Part shown: one piece after another, positions 23,086 through 33,205 of the stretch
Layout: every line of letters starts with the position of its first letter
How positions within the stretch are numbered: position 1 is the stretch's first letter
Source of the DNA: Phragmites australis
Taxonomy: Eukaryota; Streptophyta; Magnoliopsida; Poales; Poaceae
Direction of reading: 5' to 3'
DNA length: 64,000 bases
Assembly: GCF_958298935.1 (NCBI RefSeq)
Contig: NC_084921.1
Location: 43,061,001 to 43,125,000, forward strand
Program-made: the position numbers and the translations under genes
Notes under the pieces: model-generated
Database searches by the model: none
What the model was told of the DNA's origin: nothing
What the model saw: only the letters and a program-made list of their open reading frames with translations

Positions 23086-24280
23086 ACGCCCGCTGACATA
23101 CGGACTCGGGCCCCACATGTCAGTGAGCGTGATCCCCACCCGGGAGGCGGGGCGTCGATGGGAATCGGAGTCGGGGGAGGGGGGCGGAGTGGGAACCTGC
23201 GATTTGTGGCGCAGCTGAGTTTAGTGTTTTTTTTAAACACCGCGCTCTCTTTACTTAGGTCTTCATTAGAGGTTAATAGTGAATACAATGTGGGGATCAA
23301 ATCCTGATAAGCTCAGCTTCACTACTGAGCTTTGCTATTGGGCTCTTTCCCCCTTCACAAGTGTTTTAGTGCTTGGCTCACCGTGTTTATTTTATTAAAG
23401 AAAATTACACAAGTAATTGTATGAGGATCAGTAATTGTACAATAGAGCTCAGCTAATTTCAATTTGTTTTTTCAAGAAAATTGTGAGCCTTTTCCACAAT
23501 TACATTTCTAGATCAGCTTAAAAAGTAACCACTCAAAAGAAAATTAAATTATGAAGTAAATTTATAAAAACTCGTGTTCGACGATAACACAATCCAACAG
23601 ACATGTTCATAAACCCAAATATCAGTAGATCTTACCTATACACTCCGCTTTCATAGAGAGGTATCGTGTTTTCGTGCTCCCACCACTCCTAGATGACGAT
23701 AGGTGACGATACATGTTCGACATGCGTATTTCAAAGGGATCGAAATCCAGTTTTGTAATTTGTGCTGGATGGTATTTATGGAACAAGTTAACGATAAATA
23801 CACATTGTCTATAATATGATAACATGCGTTATCTGAAATCAGCAGTTAGTTTTTCAAATTTTACTGTGAGAACACCTATCAGCAATACAAGTTAACTTCT
23901 AAAAGCAACGACACCCTGTTTCTCCTAGTATATTTCTCTGCATAGTTCATCGCATGCAAACGACCCTTCTTAATCACCTCTACTGAACGCATGACTAGAG
24001 GTGCAAATTAATTACGTCCTCAAATCCAAACTGACACTTTGACTAGCGATTGCGGTACAAAGCATGCTATTTCGAATGAAAGAATTATATGTTACTATAT
24101 TATGAAAGTATTTTTAGACTGATACATTGACATCGGTTTTATGTATCAATTTACACGATTCTCTATTCGTGGTAAAAATAAATAATTGGTCAACATAGAG
24201 CTAAAAAATTATATTTTGGACTTGCGTTAGTAGTATTATTTAGCACACCGTTCCGGTCTTAAGTGCCAACTAAACATATA
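23086..24280. other. Intergenic DNA, no gene recognised
   Basis: A GC-rich shoulder at about 23086-23220 next to the hAT element, then AT-rich sequence. Short open frames only, none resembling a known protein. Confidence 0.4.
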
Positions 24281-24534
24281 CTCCCTCCATCTAAATTTAT
24301 AAAGCGTATTTGATTTAAAAAGGTCAAAATTTGTAAGTTTTAATCAATAATTAGTCAAATTATATGCAATTTAGTGTACAAAGTTGTATCAATAGATTTG
24401 CATTTTAAAGTGCTTTTAGTATATGACGTTGATTTTGTAGCAATTCATAATATATTATAAGAGAAAATAAATATCAAAATCCACTTTTAAGGACCTTTTC
24501 ATATCAAAACACATCTTAGAAAAATAGAGTGAGG
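24281..24534. mobile_element. Stowaway-like MITE, right end diverged
   Basis: Starts CTCCCTCCATCTAAATTTAT after TA, a standard grass Stowaway start. It ends near AATAGAGTGAGG, which is only a loose inverse of the left end. About 254 bp, AT-rich, non-coding. Confidence 0.6.
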
Positions 24535-24697
24535 AAATAATAAATTCATATTTGTACACTAGCTTTAGCAATGGAGCTCCACGTGATAAAAAACTTGAGA
24601 AAGAAGTGCCTTTCTTTTTCACAAGTAACTTAGCCTCGTAAGACTACCATGTAACAATGACAAGAGAAAAGGCCTAACAGTCCTTGGCTCCTTGCAG

Positions 24698-25602
24698 GGT
24701 TGGCCCTGGAGGGGGCAAGCAGAGTGGTCGCCTTGGCCCTAAAACCCAAGTGCACAATAGTGCTAAATTCAATCAACGGGCCGCCGTAGTAACGTAATCG
24801 TGCATAGTCTTTAGCCTTTGATCAGGCTAAAAAAATTGATGAAACTGATTACAATGGAGAAATTTTATAAGCTGGTAAGATTTTTGAAGTTAATTACTTT
24901 TTTATAATTGATATGGCAAACACTTCATTGAAAAACTCCAAGCATTCAAAACTATATTTGGATTTTTACTGAGCTCGACAACTTTACATTCATTGGATGA
25001 TATTGAATTGAAAGATTGTTGCGCTAAATTTATAAATATTTTCTCTCTAGATGATTCATATGATGTTGCATTAAATGATCTAGTATTTGAGTTAAGAATT
25101 ATAGAATTAACATTGCCAAATAGTTATCCTAATATTTTTATTACTTATCAAATCTTATTTATCGTGCCTGTTACTGTGGCGTCAACTGAAAGAAGATTTT
25201 CGAAATTAAAACTATTGAAAAACTATTTGAGGTCCACAATATCTAAAAAAATTAAATAGTTTGACAACTTTATGTATTGAAAAGAAATTACTGAATAAGT
25301 AAAAAAAATTAAATAGTTTGACAACTTTATGTATTGAAAAGAAATTACTGAATAAGTTTGATGTTGATATCATCATCAATGATTTTGTATTTAGAAATGT
25401 TAGAAGAAATTATTTAATATGATTTTTAGAAAATGTTCGAGATGAGTGTTGTTTTTTATATATTTTAAGTGTTTATCGCAAATATTTTTTAATGCACCGA
25501 ATATTATCTTTACAATTTATATATTAATTATTTTTTAATGTTTCTATTCATGGGACTCATTTTTAGTTTCATCGCACCACCAAAATCTCTGGACAGTCCT
25601 TA
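24698..25602 (+). mobile_element. hAT remnant, zinc-finger MYM type 1-like transposase 3' fragment
   Basis: Left end CAGGGTTGGCCCTGGAG and right end (inverted) AAGGACTGTCCAGAG form a diverged terminal inverted repeat. Inside, 24993-25259 encodes the hAT C-terminal dimerisation region with VPVTVASTERRFSKLKLLK and NYLRSTIS. After a stop the homology continues as LLNKFDVDIIINDF...RNVRRNYL to about 25420. The N-terminal and catalytic parts are missing. It belongs to the TTF/ZMYM1-like branch and so is distinct from the RICESLEEPER-like element at 18.6-23.1 kb. Confidence 0.72.
25247..25359. repeat. 56-bp exact tandem duplication in the hAT remnant
   Basis: AAAAAAATTAAATAGTTTGA followed by CAACTTTATGTATTGAAAAG and AAATTACTGAATAAG occurs twice in a row with essentially no differences. 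Each copy carries the same in-frame TAG. The perfect identity suggests the duplication is young compared with the decay of the element. Confidence 0.85.
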
Positions 25603-26105
25603 TTTTTTTCCCCCCTACTTTTGAAAATTTTACCATGGTGTGAGCCTTTTGACCAAATTCCAAAACAAGAAGTCAACCTACTGTTCCATACCATGCATTC
25701 TATCAAAACAGAGCAAAACCACCTTTCAAAGACACACAGCATGACAACATTGAAAGCATGCTTCGAAATGTCTAGCATGACAACATTGAAAGCCATTAAC
25801 AACAGTATAGCACCTAGCATAACAAAACCAACTGAGGAAGAAAGGGAGAAAAGAAACGCCAGACAAACCCAACCACCTCAGCAGCGGAGTCGCCTTCCCT
25901 TCCTCCGGTTCTCCCCAGAAACCGTGTCCCGTCCCCCCTCTCTCTCTCTCTCTCTGTCTCTCTCTCCTCGATCAACAGCAGCAGCGGCGGTCAGAGGCTT
26001 CCGTCGCGACAGCCCCCAACCTCCTGCCGGTCTCCCCCTCTCGTAATCCGCGCGAATCCTGAGGCGGAGGAGGAGCGAGGAGCGGAGGGGGCGGGCCCAT
26101 CAGCC
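25603..26105. promoter_or_regulatory. 5' flank and leader of the MACPF gene, with CT repeat
   Basis: A pyrimidine tract of CT dinucleotides at about 25937-25970 lies about 140 bp before the start codon, followed by a GC-rich leader (CAGCAGCAGCGGCGG). CT-rich tracts near transcription starts are common in grass genes. A near-repeat, AGCATGACAACATTGAAAGC, occurs twice at about 25739 and 25774. No TATA box identified. Confidence 0.4.
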
Positions 26106-29100
26106 ATGAGCCTCGCGGGCTCCGCCCTGGAGGCGGCGCTGCAGGCGGTGGGGCGCGGCCTCGACGCCGCGGGAGACCATCGCCTGCTCTACTGCAAGGG
26201 CGCCGGGAGGCTCGTGGCGCTCGACGGGGACCACGCGCGGGACCTCCCCCTCGGCGGCGGCGGCGTGCTCCTCGGGGTGCCCCCTGACGTCGTGGTCGAG
26301 CAGTACCCCGGCAGCCCCGAGCGCATCCGCCCTTCCTCCACCGGTGCCGCGGACGAGCCCTTTGTCTTCAGCTTCCAGAAGGTGAGGGGGACGCTCCCGA
26401 TTGGGAACTTCCGATCGGATCATGTGCGCGTATGCTGCATACCGTGTTCGGTGTTCTGTTCTGTTTGTTGTGAATTTCTGATGCGAATCCTAGTCTTCTA
26501 AGCTTGGCGGCCGTTCTCTTCGCCGTATCTAACCGTGATGCGTTTGTTGGTAGATGGCTGAGCATTTCAACAGGAAGTCAGACTTGCTGGAGACAGTACC
26601 GCTGGGTTCCTTCAACTCGTTGTTCAGCTTCACTGGTTCCTGGAAGAATGACGCAGCAGCTACGAAGGCCCTTGCGATTGATGGCTACGCCGTGCCTCTG
26701 TTTAGAGTGAAAATAACGAGTTCCGAACTGACTCTGCTTGAGAGCGTTAAGCGCGCGATTCCATATAGTTGGGATCCATCAGCATTGGCTAGGTCAGTAG
26801 GTAATCTTCTTATTTGATACTGTTACCAGGGTCCATTTATCAGTTTCCCCATTCTGTATAATTGTTTTCCTAGTACTTTACCTTATTAGCTGAGGGTCAC
26901 TCTTGTTTCACTTCTCTGTAGCTTTATCGAGAATTATGGCACCCATATTATTATTTCTGTTACGATTGGTGGTAAAGATGAAGTATACATAAAGCAGCAT
27001 TCGTCATCCCAATTGTCAGAGCTGGAGTTCAAAAATTATGTGAGGGAAATTGGGAGGGAAAGATTCTCAGATGTGGAGAACAAGTCAAATGCGACTCCTA
27101 TCAATTACAGTGAGAAGGTTAGCAAATTCCTTACTGCTCTTGCCATCTTAATTTAACAAGAGTGATTTTTCTGATGGTTAATAATAGAAGCTTCTCATGC
27201 CTATCATGACTGATTTGCCTGGATGATTATGCAACTATGTGTGTACAAACTTTTTTTTTTTTGTGAACACTTGCAGTATCTCTAGTAAAATATTAGTTAT
27301 CAAGAAAGAACAATTACACTCAGTGAAAGCATATGTGCATTCAGAGGCGAAAACAGGATTGTCGAACGTGTGCTGGAGGAGGGTCATATAGCATAGCATA
27401 GTAGTATGATGCTAAATGTAGTTAGCTTTCTAAGGAAATATACTAGTCTATGTAAGTAAGCATCATTAATTGCCACAAGAACCTGCTCCCCATGCATATG
27501 TAATATGTAAGCATCGATCAATACAATGATACTTAATCCTTCACAGGATATGACAGTAATATTCAGAAGGAGAGGCGGTTGTGATCTTGTTCAGAATTTT
27601 AGTGATTGGAAAGGAACTGTCACCTCAGCACCAGATGTCATAGGCATGACATTTCTCCCAATTGTCTCTCTTGTCGATGATATACCTGGAAAGAAGCACC
27701 TTGCTCGTGCAGTTGATCTATATTTGACATGTAAGACAAGCTTTTGGTTATTTATTTTGTTCATGCAGCACATTTTCCATCTCAAATATACATTTTTAAT
27801 ACCCTGAGCCATTTTCACTGTTGGTTCTACTATATTGAATTATATTTCCAGATCCCCTTTGTAGTTAGGCACCTGTTTGGACAAAAATGTTTTAGTAAGG
27901 GTAATGTTTTCATGATCCACACTTCTGCCTCAAAGTCATGAAGTGTAACATGACAACGAATACAGCTGTGAGGTTTTACAAAAATAACATAGTTGAGAAA
28001 TCTTATCTTATACAAATGATCCCCACTAGCTGCAATTGATGCTTTAAATATGTTTGTATGTTTCTTCTGTTGGAGAGTTTTATATTTGCCTAGCTTGTTT
28101 CGTGCTGCAACATAATGTGAAGAAATTACGTGACATCTCTTCAATTATGCTGTTTTGATAAGTTCTGTTCTCCAGACAAACCTCCAATTGAAGAGTTGCA
28201 GTACTTCTTAGATTTCCAAGTCCCATTTGTTTGGGCTCCAGTACCACCAGGTATTGCTGGTCACCAGAGGAAGGAACCTGTCTGCCCGTCGCTTCAGTTT
28301 AGCTTGATGGGCCCAAAGCTCTTCATTAGCACAGAACAGGTAAAGGCTACCCCATAGATCTAAACACATGAGTGTGATCATTCCTTTCTCTAAATATTAC
28401 ACCAGACAGTTTAATTTAATTTCTCTCACCAAATCTTTTCTTGTATTGGCTGCGTGTGAGGCAAAAATTAAAGTCAAAACATTTTTCTACCGAGCTGAAC
28501 AACAATATGCTTCTGTAGATCTGGGTCCTGCTGCATATAGAAGAACAACAATAAGTAAATCACACTAGGGTCAACAACTTGCAAGGTGGGTGTATTCAGG
28601 TCACATAACATGACTGTTTCTCAAATGGGTCTCTAATCTTGTTCAAGTGATGCACGGCAGGTCAAATATCCCACTGCCATGGCATATCTTGGAACACAAT
28701 GTGCTTAGTTGATTGCCACCATGGCCAATGCTCCGTATATTTTCAAAAAAACCCCTCTTCATCCCTCAGTATCTCTCTCATGCCTAAACCCCTTCTATCT
28801 CTCTCCAGTTCCTCATTCTCTCACTGCTACGATGTGACACACTGCCTCCTCCCCGACGTAGAAGAGTGTGGCAAGGCAGGCGAGTAGCGTGGTGGAGCCC
28901 ACCGTGGATGGCGGAGCCAGGAATTATACATAGGGGGTGGGGGAGGGGGTTGCACCCAAACACGATCAACGTATTGTAGTATACAATGTTAACAAGTATG
29001 AGGATCAACTGTAATTACCACCATTCATTACTTACGCATGTATTAAGTACTCGAAGTCATAACATAAAAAGTTACAATTCCATGATACACAAAAGCAAAC

Positions 29101-31056
29101 GGTACATAGAAAAAAAACATAGAAGAACTAACTTTTTTCATGATTAATTGTACTCCGCATGACTTCAGTGCATAAAAGTCATCAATAAGTGTATGATTCA
29201 AATAAGAAGCCTCACCGTATCTGCAAGACTCAAACGACCAAAGAAATTGTCACCTCGTCAGGCGTTGCGTAGGGAAGAAAATTTGGAAAGGAAAGAAAGC
29301 CCTTACTGGCTCACTCCTAGCCTAGTTTCCTGAGGCGAGGTGTTGGTGTTGTCGCCGACAGCCACCTCGCTGTCATTGCCTAACAAACAGACACCATCTT
29401 TGCTGGCTGATGCGTGCGTCTGTGTGGGTGCCAGATGTGGTCTGAGTAGGGACATAGGGTTAGGGTCGGGCGCACGGCGCTGTTGACTAGTAATTTCTTG
29501 TAGAAAAGGAAATCAAGAAGGGATGCTTTAGTATTGCAAGTCCGCAACGCAAGCAAAGCTAGACCCATCAAGCCCATGCGGCTGCCCCTTTGTGGCTTTG
29601 CCCATCCATCCCCAACAGGCAAGCAAGCAGCAGAGCTGCATTATCCATGTCAAGCACGCTACAAACCAATAGAAGATGCACGGGGGCTAAATTGTTTTTG
29701 CCAGCATAGGGGCGCCATGGCCCCTGCTGCCCCCCTGGCTCCGCCACTGCCTGCCGTGGCAACAGGATGGGAGGAGGTTGTCCGTGTGAGGAAAGCAATG
29801 TGATGAGGAGTGGGAGATGATGGCAGTGGTGACTGTGTATGTGGCGGTGGGGACAGGGACGGTTAGTCCGAAGAGTTGAGAGGTGGTGGTTTGTGGTAGC
29901 CGTCTTTTTTCTGTCTCTTTCTCTTCATTGTTGCTGCAATGGCAGAACAGAGAGCTTGGCTAGGACTTGTCAACACCGCCAAAATAGAGAGAGAGGAGAG
30001 ATAGGAAAGTTGGGGAAAGAAAGAGAGAGGGCAGTGTCAAGGGGATGATGTGCACGCTAAGACAGTGCCATGTGTCCTTGGATGTGCCACTGTATGCGAT
30101 TTTGACCTGCCATGGACTACTTAAATGGGATTATTGACCCATTTGAGCAAACCTAAAAACCTGAAGTTATATGACCTGGATGCACACACCATGCAACTTG
30201 TTATACTTATGGTGCATTTTACTCAACCAAAATTTACATTTTGTGGCTCCCTTGCAATTTTCTACATAAAGTATAGTTTAATTTCTCACACTGTAGATAA
30301 AGTACAGAGAATTTTTCTCCTAAAAAAATACAGAGAAATTAGGGGAGCACTGCTTTGCTTGGGGGCTTCATTGACAACTCCAAATAAATATTTAAGATGA
30401 TAAATTGCACAGAGCAATGTAACACGTGCTAACTTTAAATGCCACACATGCAGATCTCTGTTGGACGTAGGCCGGTCATTGGCCTCAGGCTGTGCTTGGA
30501 AGGAGCCAAACAGAACCGTCTGTCCATTCATTTGCAGCACCTTGGCTCATTACCGAAAATATTCCTACCTCACTGGGATTCCCATATCACAATCGGACCT
30601 CCAAAATGGCAAGGCCCTGAAGAGCAGGATAGCCGATGGTTTGAAACAATCAAGTGGAAGAATTTTGCTCATGTCAGCACCGCGCCCATAGAGTACACTG
30701 AAACAAATATTACAGACCTATCTGGTGTTTATATTGTTACGGGAGCACAATTGGGAGTGTGGGATTTTGGTGCAAAGAGTGTTCTCCACCTTAAACTCTT
30801 GTTCTCCAAGGTTCCTGGGTGCACAATTAGAAGATCAGTTTGGGATCACAGCCCATCAAGTTCTTCAATTCATAAAACAGATGAATCCTCATCATCCTCA
30901 AGTGATAATGCTAAACTCGTGAAGATCGTTGACATGACAGAGACATTGAAGGGTCCGCAAGATGCACCTGGCCATTGGCTGGTCACGGGAGCTAAGTTGG
31001 GTGTTGAGAAGGGAAGGATTGTTGTGCGTGCAAAATACTCCCTATTGAATTATTGA
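26106..31056 (+). CDS. MACPF-domain protein of the plant NSL1/CAD1 type
   Basis: Complete six-exon gene: 26106-26381, 26554-26792, 26922-27117, 27547-27730, 28176-28339, 30454-31056. All introns are GT/AG, phases agree, and 1662 bp gives 553 aa. The MACPF signature YGTHIIISVTIGG is at about residues 177-189, in the split between exons 2 and 3. Other family landmarks are the N-terminal LYCKGAGRLV, FIENYGTH, HLQHLGSLPKIF and the C-terminal WLVTGAKLGVEKGRIVVRAKYSLL. A serine-rich linker (about residues 495-510) precedes the last domain. Plant members such as NSL1 and CAD1 act as negative regulators of salicylate-linked cell death and immunity; they resemble membrane-attack/perforin folds, but pore formation is not established. 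No signal peptide is seen. Intron 5 is 2.1 kb and carries nested transposons. Start chosen: first ATG after the leader, giving the family's usual N-terminus. Confidence 0.93.
28597..30178. mobile_element. Long-inverted-repeat (probable MULE) element in MACPF intron 5
   Basis: The left end, from CAGGTCACATAACATGACTG, and the right end, inverted, CAGGTCATATAACTTCAGG, are alike. They share further inner blocks: CTCAAATGGGTC, then CACGGCAGGTCAAATA versus CATGGCAGGTCAAAAT. Inverted similarity runs about 80-100 bp. The inside is pyrimidine- and GC-rich in part (28760-28880 and 29750-30050) with no recognised transposase. Long termini without transposase suggest a non-autonomous Mutator-like element. 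A clean target duplication was not found. Confidence 0.55.
28904..29750. mobile_element. hAT-type non-autonomous element nested inside the previous one
   Basis: Right end, inverted: CAGTGGCGGAGCCAGGGGGG. Left end: CCGTGGATGGCGGAGCCAGG. The GGCGGAGCCAGG core is shared as a terminal inverted repeat. About 845 bp, no transposase. It sits between the arms of the 28597-30178 element, so it inserted later. Confidence 0.55.
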
Positions 31057-31700
31057 CCAAAATGTTAAAAGCATTCATTCACTCTACTATGATACCGTTT
31101 TTAAAGATAGCATTTGTTCTTTTGTTCCTCGTGTATGGCTCTCCATCCCCATGTAACATGATGTGGATCTATGCTTCTTCTTGTTAATGCGATGAGTAAA
31201 GCTTCATGCTGCTTCTTGTTGATGCGATGAGTAAAGTAGTATCAAGATGTTTATGCCCAGTTCAAAAGTATTTGATCTGGCCTCAAGTAATCTCTTCCGC
31301 AGTCATCTCATTGTGGTAGTGGAATATGATGTATTTTATGAATTTTGCATTGGAGTTTTGCCCTTTGAAATTCGTCAGCAGAATATAATCTGTGGCGGAG
31401 TGCTAACGGTTCAGCGATGTTCATCAAATTCGATGCAAGGTGTGCATCTGGGTGAACTCTTGCACGTTTGGATGGCATGGTTGAAGTTTGGAGCACAGAT
31501 AATCTGACTAAATGGCCAGCGTATGGTTATTGCAGATGTTTGGCAAAATTCTAAGGTTCAATAGCTGATATGGAATATAGGCCTCTTCAAGTTTGTTCTG
31601 CCACTGAAAGCTTTGCTTGATTACTCGACGCGACGGTTGATTTGAACAATCATACTGCCCGTGTGGATCAAGAAATACAACACAATATGCAACATGAATG
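31057..31700. other. 3' flank of the MACPF gene
   Basis: Holds a short tandem repeat, GCTTCTTGTTnATGCGATGA followed by GTAAAG, twice at about 31175-31238. Likely the 3' UTR, then intergenic DNA. No gene recognised. Confidence 0.4.
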
Positions 31701-31710
31701 CTTTCCTGAA

Positions 31711-32560
31711 ATTCTTGTGTCCTTTTAAAGCTTGTGTCAGCAAACTTGGAGGTTACAAACATGTTGCTGTGTTTGTTGTCTTTCTAGAAGTAGCTGTTTT
31801 TTGCCTGTCTGTTACATTGAATGTTTCAAGGAGAGGACACAGATAAAAGATCAAAGGCATGGTTACAAGGAGTCACTGTTCTCTTCAAAAGACAAACAAA
31901 CGAGTCGTTGTACATCAGTACATGTAAATACGAGAATTTCCCTCCTTGCTGCTTCTGCTGCTGCTACTGATAGCTTCGCTTTATTAATCGAGTTGACTGA
32001 GGATCGAGGCATTCATCATTATCTTTTGTACTACGCAAAATGGCTGTTATGCTGAAATTCATGTATCCTTTTGTGATAGTGTCAGCAAACTTGTAGGTCA
32101 TATTCATGTCATGTTGCATGGCTACAAGGAGCCACTGTTCTCTTCAAGAGAGAAACAAATGAGTCGTTGTACGTGTAAATACGAGAATTGCCCTCCTTGC
32201 TGCTTCTGCTGCTGCTACTGATAGCTTCGCTTTATTAATCGAGTAGACTGAGTCAGGGACGAGGATCAAGGCATTCATCATTATCTTTTGTACTATGCAA
32301 AATGGCTGTTATGCTGAAATTCATGTATCCTTTTGTGATAGTGTCAGCAAACTTGTAGGTCATATGCATGTCATTTTGCCGTGTTTCCAATCTTTTTTGA
32401 AGTAGCTACTGTATGCTTTTCTGTTACATTGAATGTGTCCAAGGAGAGAGAGAAGGTTGACGATATCACATGGATGGTTACAATGAGTCGCTGTTCATTT
32501 TGAAAGGGAAAACAAGTGATCTCTGTAACTGTGGATACGAGGAGACATGGTCTTCTTGCT
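31711..32560. repeat. Local tandem duplication, about 260 bp unit, two full copies plus partials
   Basis: Copy A is about 31858-32112 and copy B about 32117-32373. Shared blocks are TACAAGGAGnCACTGTTCTC, CCTCCTTGCTGCTTCTGCTG, CATCATTATCTTTTGTACTA and TGATAGTGTCAGCAAACTTG. A partial copy precedes (about 31711-31850) and another follows (about 32320-32560). Near-identity over long stretches points to recent duplication. No coding frame is kept across copies. Confidence 0.75.
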
Positions 32561-33205
32561 ACTGCTGCTGCAGATGGTGCTTGATTGCACTGATCACTCG
32601 GCAGCTGATGCTTCCAAACGGGAGTCGTTGGCGTCGACATCTTTTCTCTTTGAGACAATTCCCTGTATACAATTAAAAATTATCAAAATTCTCGATCCGC
32701 CACTACTTAAAATTATCTTTACCCTAATTCTAAAGGCACATAGAGGATAAAAACACTAAATTTTTCTTAATTGACGGCAGTGGTACACAAGGGAAGGAAA
32801 TATTCAAGTAGTGGCACCTGAGAAATGAGAACCTTTTTTATGGCAAATCGAGGATTTTGAAATATTTCGATGGCATACAAGGAATTATCTCTTTCCGTTT
32901 CCCTGCCCATTTGCAAATCCTCTGACATTTTCAAACCTTTTACAGAAAGCTAAGTTGAATTGACTCAGAAGAAAATTTCTTCTGACTATAATATTTATTT
33001 TGTGCACAGTAATGTAGGAACAGAAATATGCAGAGTGCAGGCTGGGAGAATTCTGAAATGAAGATTCTTCCTGCTTCCTTATGAGCTCTCACTTGGTGTT
33101 TCCGCAGGGACATTCTTGGCGTCTCCGTGGAATCTGGATTGGTTAGAATGTTAGATTGTGTGTTGTGAAGCAAAATCCAATATATACCAGCGCCGGCCCT
33201 TGCAA
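32561..33205. other. Region between MACPF and NRT1/PTR genes
   Basis: No gene or element recognised. The part just before 33206 is the presumed 5' region of the transporter gene, but I see no TATA box I would trust. Confidence 0.35.
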
